From positions 124,001-188,000 of the forward strand of contig NZ_BMRY01000004.1 in NCBI RefSeq assembly GCF_014648875.1: 64,000 nt of DNA, read 5' to 3'. The number at the start of each line of letters is the position of its first letter. Position 1 is the first letter of the stretch. This document shows positions 52,279-61,487 of the stretch, piece after piece. Below the pieces are notes generated by a model that did not search any database, was not told the DNA's origin, and was given only the letters and a program-made list of their open reading frames with translations. The position numbers and the translations under genes are program-made. The stretch is from Streptomyces parvus (GTDB lineage: Bacteria > Actinomycetota > Actinomycetes > Streptomycetales > Streptomycetaceae).

Positions 52279-55200
52279 GTGACCGGACCTCTCCGGCGCT
52301 CCGCCATGACCCTGGCGACCGCCCTCCTGGCGACGGCCCTCACCGGCACACCGTCCACGGCGACCGCGGCAACCTCGCCCGGCGCACCGCCCCCGTCGGA
52401 CCGGGCACTCGCCGCACAGCCCGCCCGGCACGACCTGACCCGCGAGCAGTTCTACCTGGCGCTGCCCGACCGGTTCGCCAACGGCGACGCCTCAAACGAC
52501 CGGGGCGGACTCACCGGCACCCGCATGGAGACCGGCTTCGACCCCACCGACAGAAAGTTCTTCCAGGGTGGCGACCTCAAGGGGCTCACCGAGCGGCTCG
52601 ACTACATCAAGGGCCTCGGCACCACCGCCCTCTGGATGGCCCCCGTCTTCACCAACATCCCCGTCCAGGACAGGGGGGACGCGAAGGACGCCACGGCCGG
52701 CTACCACGGCTACTGGATCACCGACTTCACCCGGGTCGACCCGCACTTCGGCACCAACGAGGACCTGCGGACACTGGTCGACACCGCCCACGCCATGGGA
52801 ATGAAGGTCTTCTTCGACGTCATCACCAACCACACCGCCGACACCGTCGACTACGCCGAGAAGGAGTACGGATACCGCCCCAAGGGCGCGTTCCCCTACC
52901 TCGACAGCGCCGGCCGCCCCTTCGACGACACCGCGGAAGCCCCCCGGATCGACGCCGACTCCTTCCCGTACACTCCCGTCGCCACGGCACGGACCAAAGT
53001 GCCGGACTGGCTCAACGACCCCACCATGTACCACAACCGGGGCGACTCCACCTTTGTCGGCGAGAGCGGTCTCAACGGCGACTTCTTCGGCCACGACGAC
53101 CTGTGGACGGAGCGTCCCGAGGTCGTCGAGGGCATGAAGAGGATCTACGAGAAGTGGGTCGAGGACTTCGGCATCGACGGCTTCCGCGTCGACACCGCCA
53201 AGAACGTCAACATGGAGTTCTGGACCCAGTGGGCCACCGCCCTCGACGCCTACGCCGAGGAGCGGGGACGCGAGGACTTCTTCATGTTCGCCGAGGCCTT
53301 CTCCGCCGACGCGACGATCACCGCTCCGTACGTCACCCAGGGCCGGCTCGACTCCACCCTCGACTTCCCGCTCCAGTCCGCCCTGCGCAACTACGTCTCG
53401 CGCGGCGGACCCGCCGGCGACCTCGCACACGTCCTCGCCCAGGACCACCGCTACACCACCGACAAGGCCAACGCCTACGAGCAGGTCACCTTCCTCGGCA
53501 GCCACGACATGGGCCGGATCGGCACCTTCCTCAACCAGGACAACCCCGGCGCCACCGACGCAGAACTGCTCCGCCGCGACCGGCTCGCCCACGAACTGCT
53601 CCTCCTCTCCCGCGGCAACCCCGTCGTCTACGCCGGTGACGAGCAGGGCTTCACCGGCTCCGGCGGCGACGCCGACGCCCGCCAGACCCTCTTCGCCTCG
53701 CAGGTCCCCGACTACCTCGACGACGACCTCATCGGCACCGACCGCACCCACGCGACCGACGCCTTCGACCCGGGCCACCCTCTCTACCGGGCGATCGCCC
53801 GGCTCTCCCGCCTCACCAAGCGTCACCCCGCGCTGCGCGACGGCGTCCAGATCGAGCGCCACGTCGCCGAGGGCCAGGGCGTCTACGCCTTCTCCCGCGT
53901 CGACCCCCGCGACCGCACCGAGTACCTCGTCGCCGTCAACAACGCCGAGGAACCCAGGACCGCCGAAGTCTCCACCGGAGCCGCCCACCAGGACCTCCTC
54001 TCCCTGTACGGCACCCACCGGCCCCTGCGCAGCGGACCCACCGGCACCGTGACCGTCACCGTGCCCGCCCTGTCGGCCGTCGTTCTCAAGGCCCGCACCC
54101 CGCTGCCCCGCGACGCCGCCGCACCGTCCCTCACCCTCTCCGTCCCTCCGGCCGGAGCACGCGGCACCGTGGAGATCGGCGCGACCGTCTTCGGAGACCC
54201 CCTGACCCGTGTGGTCTTCGCCGCCCAGGTCGGCGACGGACCCTGGCAGGTCCTCGGCTCCGCCGACCACGCCCCGTACAAGATCACTCAGGACCTGCCG
54301 GGCGACATCACCGCGGGCACCCCGCTGCGCTACAAGGCCGTCGCCGTGGACGGCTCGGGCCGCACCGCCGCCGCCCTCGACACCACCACGAGTGGCGAGA
54401 ACCCGCCCCCGGTAAGGCCGAAGGCCGAACGCCGGTACGTCGTCGTGCACTACCAGCGCCCCGACGGCGACCACGACGGCCTGAGGCTGCGCACCGCGTC
54501 CGGCACCGCCGAGTTCGCCGGCCGCGACGCGTACGGCGCCTTCGCCTGGGTGACCCCGCCCGAGGGAACGACGAGCCTCTCGTTCACCGTGGAGAAGGAC
54601 GGCGTCCCCGACGGTCCCGAACGCGTCCTCGACGTCACCGCCGCCGGCGAGATCTGGACCCGACAGGGCTCCACCCTGGTCGATGCCACCCGCCCCGCCG
54701 CCGCCCAGACCCCCCAGGATCCGGCCAAGGCCGTCATCCACTACCACCGGCCCGACGGCGACTACGACGGGTGGGGGCTCCACGCCTGGACCGGAGCCGC
54801 CCACCCGCCCGAATGGAACGACCCGATCCGGCCCGTGCGCCGCGACGCCTTCGGCCTCGTCTTCGAGGTCCCCCTCAGCGAGAGAGCCCTCTCCCTGAGC
54901 TACATCCTCCACAAGAAGGAGGAGAAGGACGTCGCCACCGACGAGGCCCTCGACCTCCGCCTCCACGGCCCGGAGGTCTGGCGCATCGCCGGAGACCCCG
55001 CCTACCTGTCACCCTCCCTCGGCGGGGCCTTCCCGCTCGACCTGAGCCGCAGCGACGCCATCTGGCTCGACGACACCACCGTCGTCTGGCGCGGTACCGG
55101 CACCGGGGTCGCCAGTCAGCAACTCGTCTACGCCCCCGGGGGCATCGCGCTCACCGACGGATCCCTCTCCCACGAGGGCCGGTGGCTGCGTCTCACCCCC

Positions 55201-55383
55201 ACCACGCTCTCCGCCGACCAGCGAGCACGCCATCCCCGGTACGAGGGCTGGTCGGCCTTCGCCCTCGACCCCCGCGACCTCGACCGAGCCGCCGAGGCAC
55301 GACAGGGACAGCTCATCGCCACCCAGCGGGCCGCCGACGGCGCACTCCTGGGCGCGACCGCCGTCCAGCAGCCCACCCACTGA
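52279..55383 (+). CDS. Secreted alpha-amylase, GH13 with PUD/CBM41-like modules (AcbE/AcbZ-like), copy 1
   Basis: 1034 residues from GTG 52279 (GAGGAGC about ten bases upstream). Signal peptide ends near ATAA-TS (about 32). GH13 barrel with conserved regions DVITNHT, GFRVDTAKN (nucleophile Asp), FMFAEAFS (acid/base Glu) and FLGSHDMG. Ig-like domain and two pullulanase-associated modules follow (VVHYQRPDGDHDG, VIHYHRPDGDYDGWGLHAWTG). Acarbose producers encode two such about 1000-residue amylases (AcbE, AcbZ), reported to tolerate the inhibitor; it would feed the producer maltodextrins while rivals are blocked. Tandem paralogue of the next gene, 26 bases apart. Confidence 0.93.
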   Translation: MTGPLRRSAMTLATALLATALTGTPSTATAATSPGAPPPSDRALAAQPARHDLTREQFYLALPDRFANGDASNDRGGLTGTRMETGFDPTDRKFFQGGDLKGLTERLDYIKGLGTTALWMAPVFTNIPVQDRGDAKDATAGYHGYWITDFTRVDPHFGTNEDLRTLVDTAHAMGMKVFFDVITNHTADTVDYAEKEYGYRPKGAFPYLDSAGRPFDDTAEAPRIDADSFPYTPVATARTKVPDWLNDPTMYHNRGDSTFVGESGLNGDFFGHDDLWTERPEVVEGMKRIYEKWVEDFGIDGFRVDTAKNVNMEFWTQWATALDAYAEERGREDFFMFAEAFSADATITAPYVTQGRLDSTLDFPLQSALRNYVSRGGPAGDLAHVLAQDHRYTTDKANAYEQVTFLGSHDMGRIGTFLNQDNPGATDAELLRRDRLAHELLLLSRGNPVVYAGDEQGFTGSGGDADARQTLFASQVPDYLDDDLIGTDRTHATDAFDPGHPLYRAIARLSRLTKRHPALRDGVQIERHVAEGQGVYAFSRVDPRDRTEYLVAVNNAEEPRTAEVSTGAAHQDLLSLYGTHRPLRSGPTGTVTVTVPALSAVVLKARTPLPRDAAAPSLTLSVPPAGARGTVEIGATVFGDPLTRVVFAAQVGDGPWQVLGSADHAPYKITQDLPGDITAGTPLRYKAVAVDGSGRTAAALDTTTSGENPPPVRPKAERRYVVVHYQRPDGDHDGLRLRTASGTAEFAGRDAYGAFAWVTPPEGTTSLSFTVEKDGVPDGPERVLDVTAAGEIWTRQGSTLVDATRPAAAQTPQDPAKAVIHYHRPDGDYDGWGLHAWTGAAHPPEWNDPIRPVRRDAFGLVFEVPLSERALSLSYILHKKEEKDVATDEALDLRLHGPEVWRIAGDPAYLSPSLGGAFPLDLSRSDAIWLDDTTVVWRGTGTGVASQQLVYAPGGIALTDGSLSHEGRWLRLTPTTLSADQRARHPRYEGWSAFALDPRDLDRAAEARQGQLIATQRAADGALLGATAVQQPTH

Positions 55384-55409
55384 ACCGCCACTCTGGAAGG
55401 GACCCAGAC

Positions 55410-58400
55410 GTGCACGAGCCACACACCCCCGCGCGAGCCGCACACCCCACCGCCGCACACCGCGTCGCACGCCCCGGAGCGCGCCTGGCCGTCGCCACCG
55501 CGGTCGCGCTGATGGCGACGGCCGTCGCCGCCCCCACACCGGCGGCGGCCGACCACCGGACCCCGCCACCGCCTTCGGACCGGGCACTGGCCGCACAGCC
55601 CGCCCGGCACGACCTCACGCGCGAGCAGTTCTACTTCGTGCTGCCCGACCGGTTCGCCAACGGCGACACGTCCAACGACCGCGGCGGCCTCACCGGCAGC
55701 CGTCTGGAGACCGGCTTCGACGCCACCGACAAGGGCTTCTACCAGGGCGGCGACCTCAAGGGCCTCACCCAGCGGCTCGACTACATCAAGGGCCTCGGCA
55801 CCACCGCCATCTGGATGGCGCCGATCTTCAGGAACAAGCCCGTCCAGGGCGTCGGCAAGGACGCCTCCGCCGGCTACCACGGCTACTGGATCACCGACTT
55901 CACCCAGGTCGACCCTCACTTCGGCACCAACGACGACCTGAAGAAGCTGATCGCCACCGCCCACGCCAAGGGCATGAAGGTCTTCTTCGACGTCATCACC
56001 AACCACACCGCCGACGTCATCCGCTCCGGCGAGAACCGGTACGCCTACCGGAGCAAGGGCGCCTACCCCTACCTGGACAGCACCGGGCGTCCCTTCGACG
56101 ACACGACCACCGCCGCCCCGGTGGACGCCGACAGCCTCCCGTACACACCCGTCGTCCCTCCGGCGGAGCGGGACGCCAAGAAGCCCGCCTGGCTCAACGA
56201 CCCCACGATGTACCACCACCGGGGCGACTCGACCTTCGTCGGCGAGAGCGGCCTCTACGGCGACCACACCGGCCTCGACGACCTGTGGACCGAACGCCCC
56301 GAGGTCGTGCGCGGGCTCGCCGAGATCTACCAGCGCTGGGTCAAGGACTTCGGCATCGACGGCTTCCGCGTCGACACCGTCAAGAACGTCGACATGGAGT
56401 TCTGGACCCAGTGGGCCACCGCCCTGGACGCCTACGCCGCCCGGCAGGGACGGAGGGACTTCCTCATCTTCGGCGAGGTCCTCTCCTCCGATCCCGCCGT
56501 GACGGCCCCTTACGTCACCCGGGGCCGGCTCGACTCCACCCTCGACTTCCCCCTCCAGCAGGCCGTCCGCGACGTCGCGTCGATCGGCCGCCCGGCCTCT
56601 TCCCTCACGGACGTCTTCGCCCAGGACTACCGGTACACCACCGACAAGGCCAACGCCTACGAGCAGGTGACCTTCCTCGGCAACCACGACATGGGCCGCA
56701 TCGGCGGGTTCCTCCGCAAGGACAACCCCGGCGCCGACGACCGGGAACTCCTCGCCCGGGCCCGCCTCGCCAACGAGATCATCTTCCTCTCCCGCGGCAA
56801 CCCGGTGGTCTACTCCGGTGACGAGCAGGGCTTCACCGGAGCCGGCGGCGACAAGGACGCACGCCAGACCCTCTTCGCCTCGCAGGTCCCCGACTACCTC
56901 GACGACGACCTCATCGGCACCGACCGCACCCACGCGACCGACGCCTACGACCCCACCCATCCGCTCTACCGCTCCATCGCAGGCCTTTCCCGCCTGACCA
57001 AGGAGCACCCCACCCTGCGCGACGGCGTGCAGATCCAGCGGTACGCGGACGCGGGCGGCGCGGGAGTCCACGTCACCTCCAGGATCGACCCGAAGCGGCG
57101 GACCGAGTACCTGGTCGCGGTGAACAACGCCACCACCCCACGGACCGTCACCTTCCGCACCGGGACGTCCCGCACCTCCTTCACCCCGCTCCTCGGACAG
57201 GCCACGACGGTCCGCAGCGACGCCCACCGCGAGGTCACGCTCACCGTCCCGGCCCTGTCCTCGGTGGTCCTCAGGGCCGGGACCCCCCTGGACACCTCCC
57301 GCACCGCACCGGCCCTGACCCTCAAGGCCCCGGCAGCCGGAGCGACCGGCACCGTCGAACTCACCGCCGACGTCCGGAGCGGAGAACTGAGCCGCGTCGT
57401 CTTCGCCGCCCAGGTCGGCGACGGACCCTGGCAGGTTCTCGGCTCCGCCGACCACGCCCCGTACAAGGTCACCCAGAACCTGCCCGGCACCACCCCCGGG
57501 GGCACCCCGCTGCGCTACAAGGCGGTCGTCGTCGACGACCGCGGACGCATCGCGAGCAGCAGGGCCGCCTCCGCCGCGGGCGAACCCGCCGCGCCCACCC
57601 GCCCCAGCGCCTTCGAACGCGACTACGCCGTCGTCCACTACCGGCGCCCCGACGGCGACTACACCGGCTGGAAGCTCGTGACCGGCGGCACCACCGCGGA
57701 GTTCACCGGCCGGGACGCCTTCGGCGCGTTCGCCTGGGTCAAGGTCACCTCCGCCACCGGCAGTGTCTCCTACACCGTCGAGAAGGACGGCGCGACGGAC
57801 GGGCCCCCGCGCACCGTGGAGCTGCGGCGCACCGGAGAGGTCTGGATCGAGGCGGGGGCCGACGGCCAGTCCGAGACCGTCCCGGCCGGGGGCTACCCGC
57901 CGCAGGACGAGCGGAAGGCCGTCGTCCACTACTACCGTCCCGACGGCGACTACACGGGCTGGGGGTTGCACACCTGGACCGGCGCCGCCGCTCCCACCGA
58001 CTGGTCCCGGCCCCTGGCCCCGGTCAGCAGCGACGCCTTCGGCGCGGTCTTCGAGGTGCCGCTGGCCGAAGGAGCCACGTCACTCAGCTACATCGTCCAC
58101 CGGGGCGACGAGAAGGACGTCCCCGGCGACCGCTCGCTCGAGTTCGGCTCCCACGGCAAGGAGGTGTGGCTCGTCGGCGGCGACACCGGCTACCTCCTGC
58201 CCGGCAACCGCACCACGCCGGACCTCGACCTCTCCCGTTCTGAGGCGACCTGGCTCGACGCCACCACCCTCGTGTGGGACGTCAAGGCCACCGACTCCAC
58301 CAGCCAGCAGCTCGTCTACGGTGCCCCGGGAAGCATCGAGGTGGAGGAAGGGGCCCTCACCGACGAGGGCCGCTGGCTGCGGCTCCTTCCCACGGTCCTC

Positions 58401-58748
58401 ACCGAGGAACAGCTGTCGGCCCGCCCGGAGCTGGCCGGCCGTCAGGCCTTCTCCGTCGACCCGCGCGACCGCGATCGGATCGGGGACGCGCTGCGCGGGC
58501 AGCTCGTCGCCACCCAGCGGAACACCGCGGGTGCCCTCCTCGCCGCCACATCGGTGAGCGGCACGGACCCGCGCTGGCTCGACCCTGAACGCGTAGTGTC
58601 CCCGAACGGGGTTGATGCTGTTGGCGAATCGGGGTTCTGGCTCCGCTCTTGTGGTCTGGTCACGCTGAGGGATCCATCGCCGCCTTCGACAATGGGAGTC
58701 GGCGAAACCCATGAGGCTCGTATGATCGCGAGGGGACGAGGCTCGTAG
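55410..58748 (+). CDS. Secreted alpha-amylase, GH13 with PUD/CBM41-like modules, copy 2; 3' end altered
   Basis: 1112 residues from GTG 55410 (GGAAGG ten bases upstream). Signal peptide with PGARLAVATAVALMATAVAA, cleaved near AAA-DH. GH13 motifs DVITNHT, GFRVDTVKN, IFGEVLS and FLGNHDMG are intact; two pullulanase-associated modules follow, as in copy 1, with long stretches of identical DNA. Homology to copy 1 ends near ATSV (about 58556). Another about 64 codons then run through an inverted repeat and into the tRNA-like sequence, with composition unlike a protein. So the original stop was probably lost when mobile DNA inserted; the enzyme should still work. Confidence 0.9.
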   Translation: MHEPHTPARAAHPTAAHRVARPGARLAVATAVALMATAVAAPTPAAADHRTPPPPSDRALAAQPARHDLTREQFYFVLPDRFANGDTSNDRGGLTGSRLETGFDATDKGFYQGGDLKGLTQRLDYIKGLGTTAIWMAPIFRNKPVQGVGKDASAGYHGYWITDFTQVDPHFGTNDDLKKLIATAHAKGMKVFFDVITNHTADVIRSGENRYAYRSKGAYPYLDSTGRPFDDTTTAAPVDADSLPYTPVVPPAERDAKKPAWLNDPTMYHHRGDSTFVGESGLYGDHTGLDDLWTERPEVVRGLAEIYQRWVKDFGIDGFRVDTVKNVDMEFWTQWATALDAYAARQGRRDFLIFGEVLSSDPAVTAPYVTRGRLDSTLDFPLQQAVRDVASIGRPASSLTDVFAQDYRYTTDKANAYEQVTFLGNHDMGRIGGFLRKDNPGADDRELLARARLANEIIFLSRGNPVVYSGDEQGFTGAGGDKDARQTLFASQVPDYLDDDLIGTDRTHATDAYDPTHPLYRSIAGLSRLTKEHPTLRDGVQIQRYADAGGAGVHVTSRIDPKRRTEYLVAVNNATTPRTVTFRTGTSRTSFTPLLGQATTVRSDAHREVTLTVPALSSVVLRAGTPLDTSRTAPALTLKAPAAGATGTVELTADVRSGELSRVVFAAQVGDGPWQVLGSADHAPYKVTQNLPGTTPGGTPLRYKAVVVDDRGRIASSRAASAAGEPAAPTRPSAFERDYAVVHYRRPDGDYTGWKLVTGGTTAEFTGRDAFGAFAWVKVTSATGSVSYTVEKDGATDGPPRTVELRRTGEVWIEAGADGQSETVPAGGYPPQDERKAVVHYYRPDGDYTGWGLHTWTGAAAPTDWSRPLAPVSSDAFGAVFEVPLAEGATSLSYIVHRGDEKDVPGDRSLEFGSHGKEVWLVGGDTGYLLPGNRTTPDLDLSRSEATWLDATTLVWDVKATDSTSQQLVYGAPGSIEVEEGALTDEGRWLRLLPTVLTEEQLSARPELAGRQAFSVDPRDRDRIGDALRGQLVATQRNTAGALLAATSVSGTDPRWLDPERVVSPNGVDAVGESGFWLRSCGLVTLRDPSPPSTMGVGETHEARMIARGRGS
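58613..58634. repeat. Inverted repeat, left arm
   Basis: TGATGCTGTTGGCGAAT followed by CGGGG. The inverse complement, with one inserted base, is at 59221-59244. The arms bracket 600 bases containing the tRNA-like sequence and the IS1182-type relic, so they may be the ends of a mobile element. Confidence 0.6.
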
Positions 58749-58811
58749 CGCAGCGGTTGTCGCGCCTTCACCGCATGTGGGAGGACGCCGGTTCGAATCC
58801 GGCCAGCCCCA
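58737..58811 (+). tRNA. Degenerate tRNA-like sequence (possible CAT anticodon)
   Basis: A perfect T arm (GCCGG TTCGAAT CCGGC) and a D arm (GCGC ... GCGC) are visible, and an acceptor-like 3' strand CAGCCCCA. The anticodon stem TTCAC/GTGGG has only a 5-base loop CGCAT, and the 5' acceptor strand pairs poorly with the 3' one, so this is probably a decayed tRNA or the remnant of an attachment site rather than a working tRNA. CCA is not encoded. Confidence 0.4.
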
Positions 58812-58901
58812 TCCTGCTCGTCAGCGCTTGCGACCCGGCCATGCTCGTAGGCCGCGCCATGTGTCACAAGGGTTGAGTCAGAACCCGAATTCGGGCATCG
58901 A

Positions 58902-58936
58902 TCACTGGCCCCGCCGACTGCTCGGCGGGGCCAGTG
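58902..58936. terminator. Strong hairpin near the IS1182-type relic
   Basis: Perfect 15-bp GC stem (58902-58916 with 58922-58936) and 5-base loop. It lies 47 bases beyond the transposase relic's stop and also downstream of the tRNA-like sequence, so it could end transcripts from either side. Confidence 0.8.
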
Positions 58937-58982
58937 CTGCCAGGTGGGATGTCCGGGCGCGGGCGTGGGACCGGTTGGAGGT

Positions 58983-59150
58983 TCAGGCGTCGACGCGGGC
59001 AAGATTGATCGCGGTGGCGGTCAGCCGGGACTGGAGCCGGGTCTTGGCAAGCCCGCGATAGCGGCATCGCCGCAGGCCAGTGGTGTGCACGGCTTGGGCG
59101 ATGGTGCCCTCGATGCCGACCCGGGTGGCGTCGGCTGCATCGACACCGAC
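58983..59150 (-). pseudogene. IS1182/IS5-group DDE transposase, C-terminal relic
   Basis: The minus strand encodes DATRVGIEGTIAQAVHTTGL, RRCRYRGLAKTRLQ and LTATAINLARVDA followed by a stop. This is the very conserved C-terminal end of IS1182-type transposases, with the catalytic Glu in GIEGTI. The rest of the gene is absent. Confidence 0.8.
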
Positions 59151-59167
59151 ACCCTCCCCATAAGAAA

Positions 59168-59211
59168 ACGGCGGTTCCCAAGCCCCATGACCGGGTCTCG
59201 GGAACCGCCGT
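59168..59211 (-). terminator. Rho-independent terminator of the radical SAM operon
   Basis: 12-bp stem (59168-59179 with 59200-59211). On the minus strand it is followed directly by TTTTCTTA, a U-rich tail. It lies 76 bases after the radical SAM stop codon. Confidence 0.85.
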
Positions 59212-59220
59212 CACGTAGTG

Positions 59221-59244
59221 CCCCCGAATTCGCCAACAGCATCA
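59221..59244. repeat. Inverted repeat, right arm
   Basis: CCCCCGAATTCGCCAACAGC and ATCA; inverse complement of 58613-58634 apart from one extra base. Confidence 0.6.
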
Positions 59245-59286
59245 CGGGAGTCCGGGGGGCACGCGCGTTCGCGTGTCCGTCCGGCC

Positions 59287-61332
59287 TCAGCCTCGCGAGA
59301 GCGCGTAAGGGGCCCCGGTACGGCGCAGTGTCTCGCCGCGGCGCCGTATCAGAGCCGGCTCCCGCAGCTCGCGGGTGAGAAGCAGCCCGGCCAGCTCCTC
59401 ACCGGGCACCTCCGGGCGCAGGGCGCGTACCGCGTCGATCAGTGCGGCTACCGACGGCGCGTCAGCAGCCGGAGCGCCATTCAGGAGCCGGTCGAGTGCG
59501 CGGGCCGAAGGCCCGGACGGCGCGGGCGGCCCCGCCGGCACCCCGAGAAGCGGTCCGGCCGCTTCGGCCGGGAGCAGCGTCGCGTATCCCGCGAGCTCCT
59601 TGTCGGGTGCGATCAGCAGCAGGTGCTTGGTGAGCAGCGCCGCCTCGGCGAAGGGGGCGGGGGAGGCGACGGGGGCGAGCGTGGCCGCCGGAAAGCCGAG
59701 TACGCAGCCGGCGTGGAGCAGGATCTGCCGGACGCGTACGGACTCGGGTGCGTCGGCAGTATCGGGCAGCAGTTCTGCGGTTCTGGCCAGGAACCGGGCT
59801 ACCACGCCGTCGGCCTCCCGGGTGTCCAGGGCATCACCGCCCTGGAAGTACCGGCCGAGGTAGGACCGCCACCAGGCGAGCTGCACCGCGTAGAGCCCTG
59901 CCACGACCTCTTCGTACGCCCTACGGGCCATCGCGTCCCGCTCCGCGAGTCCGCGCAGCAGCGGCACGAGCTCGCGGTAGACCAGCCGGATCCAGGTGTG
60001 GGGCGAGCGCTGCACGCCCCAGCACTGCTCCCGCACATGGTCGGCGAGGACCTCCTCGACGCTGCTCACGCCAGCGGCGAGGTCCGTACGCATCCCAATC
60101 GGCGTGACGTCGAACCTATAGAGGTGATCCTCCGTCAACGGGGCACGTGGAACAGGCAGTTGCGTGTCGATGAATCGCTCAAGCTCGGCGAACTCGCGCA
60201 GGAGCGGTTCGGACGCGACTGCGATCCGGGGGTGCAGCGGGTCCGCGAACCGGCCCTTGATCTTGGCGATCTCCTCGGACAGTGCCTGATAGAGGAAGAC
60301 CTTGTCGAAGCGGTAGCTGAAGGAGAGCCCGACGTAGGGGAAGACGGTGCATCCCCGGCACTCCGGACGGAAGCCGACCTCCTCGTCCCTGACCCGCCGG
60401 AACTCCTCGTCCCGTACCAGCTCCGCCAAGTTCCGGTCCCACGCCACCGAGTTGTCGAAGGCGTGGTAGCAGGGCAGGACGAGTCGCCCGTCGGGACCGA
60501 CCGTCAGGATCCGCTTGTTGGCGTAGCACTGCGTCGGAGCGCTCGGGTCCCGCGTCTCCACGTACTTGCGGAAATGCAGGTTGACCAGCGAGAACGGCGC
60601 GTACAGAAGACCGAGCAGCAGATCGGGGAGGGAGCCGTCGTCCGGTCCCGACGCCTCGGCGCGGGACGGTCCGCAGGAGCCCGCCACCGGCTTGCCGTTC
60701 TGCTCCACGAGCTTCAGCTTCCGGGCCGTCCTGCGCACGTCACGGACGGTGTCCTGCGCGTCGAAGTACTCGAACATGGTCGAGAAGTAGACGGTCACCC
60801 GGTTCTCCTGGGCGAAGCGCAGCAGGTCGGGTACCTCGTCCACGTTCTCGCGGGTGACCACGCAGATGAGTTTTAGGTTCCCCGCACCGGAGGCGACGAT
60901 CCCCCGGATCACGTCCAGGGCCCGGTCGAGCGTCGGCACGCCCCGGATCGCCCGGTAGCGTTCAGGCCGCAGCGTGTCCAGGGACACGTTCATGGTGTCG
61001 ACGTAGGGCACGATCGCGTCGATGTGCTTGGCGAACCGGATGCCGTTACTGGTGATCTCGACGGTCATGCCGAGGGACTTCGCGTACTGGACGATGCCGT
61101 CGATGTGCGGGTGGAGCACGGGCTCACCGCCGGTGAAGTCGACGTAGCGGACGCCGAGCGCGTGCAGTTCGTCCAGGATCCTGCGGCCCTGTTCGAGGGT
61201 GAGTTCCTCGTAGCCCTTGAACTTGTCGTCCTGCCAGACATTGCAGTAGCCACAGAGGGAGTTGCAGCGGAACGTGATGTAGAAACGGGCCGACTCGAAG
61301 GAACTCGCCACGGTCGCGGCGGTGGGAATCAC
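59287..61332 (-). CDS. Radical SAM enzyme with SPASM-like C-terminal cysteines and a long unknown domain
   Basis: 681 residues from GTG 61332 (GGAGA about seven bases upstream). The first Fe-S motif is CNSLCGYC (CxxxCxxC) at about residues 22-29, followed by FTGGEP and NVSLD of the barrel. A second cysteine group (QCYANKR, LVLPCYHA, PECRGCTVF at about residues 280-345) looks like an auxiliary SPASM/twitch cluster site. The last about 320 residues are helical and unlike anything I recognise. It is the third gene of a minus-strand operon with an aldo/keto reductase and a GMC oxidoreductase. Substrate unknown: peptide, sugar or cyclitol modification are all possible. Its end lies beside the scarred border of the acarbose-like cluster. 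Confidence 0.88.
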   Translation of the reverse strand: MIPTAATVASSFESARFYITFRCNSLCGYCNVWQDDKFKGYEELTLEQGRRILDELHALGVRYVDFTGGEPVLHPHIDGIVQYAKSLGMTVEITSNGIRFAKHIDAIVPYVDTMNVSLDTLRPERYRAIRGVPTLDRALDVIRGIVASGAGNLKLICVVTRENVDEVPDLLRFAQENRVTVYFSTMFEYFDAQDTVRDVRRTARKLKLVEQNGKPVAGSCGPSRAEASGPDDGSLPDLLLGLLYAPFSLVNLHFRKYVETRDPSAPTQCYANKRILTVGPDGRLVLPCYHAFDNSVAWDRNLAELVRDEEFRRVRDEEVGFRPECRGCTVFPYVGLSFSYRFDKVFLYQALSEEIAKIKGRFADPLHPRIAVASEPLLREFAELERFIDTQLPVPRAPLTEDHLYRFDVTPIGMRTDLAAGVSSVEEVLADHVREQCWGVQRSPHTWIRLVYRELVPLLRGLAERDAMARRAYEEVVAGLYAVQLAWWRSYLGRYFQGGDALDTREADGVVARFLARTAELLPDTADAPESVRVRQILLHAGCVLGFPAATLAPVASPAPFAEAALLTKHLLLIAPDKELAGYATLLPAEAAGPLLGVPAGPPAPSGPSARALDRLLNGAPAADAPSVAALIDAVRALRPEVPGEELAGLLLTRELREPALIRRRGETLRRTGAPYALSRG

Positions 61333-61389
61333 GGTGTCTCTCCGTCCGAGGAGGAGGCGCGCCGGCAGGGGCCGGGCGCGCAGGGAAAG

Positions 61390-61414
61390 GCCCGGCGCCG
61401 GTGCGGCGCCGGGC
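61390..61414 (-). terminator. Hairpin between AKR and radical SAM genes
   Basis: Perfect 10-bp GC stem (61390-61399 with 61405-61414), 5-base loop, in the 155-base gap of the minus-strand operon. It may attenuate transcription into the radical SAM gene. Confidence 0.45.
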
Positions 61415-61424
61415 GAGGGGACGG

Positions 61425-61460
61425 CCGGGCTGGGGATGGCCGGGCTGGGGATGGCCGGGC
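61425..61460 (+). repeat. 15-bp tandem repeat
   Basis: CCGGGCTGGGGATGG occurs twice in tandem (61425-61439, 61440-61454) with a partial third unit. Non-coding by the chosen radical SAM start. Confidence 0.6.
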
Positions 61461-61487
61461 GAGGAGGGGAAGGCCGGTGTGGACGGC

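Larger units (their letters stand above)
58812..59286. other. Scarred boundary between cluster and radical SAM operon
   Basis: 475 bases without an intact gene: hairpin at 58902-58936, IS1182-type transposase relic (58983-59150, minus), terminator at 59168-59211 and right arm of the inverted repeat (59221-59244). Confidence 0.6.

Noticed and set aside
52492..57971. Long minus-strand open frames (824 and 947 codons) opposite the two amylases
   Set aside because: They are shadows of the GH13 coding sequence, rich in Gly/Val/Asp runs typical of antisense high-GC reading.
32256..58748. Validamycin-type cluster
   Set aside because: Amylomaltase, large secreted amylases, rfbA/rfbB, class III aminotransferase and ABC-2 exporter are acarbose-type features, and no ValL-like trehalose-synthase-type coupling enzyme is seen.
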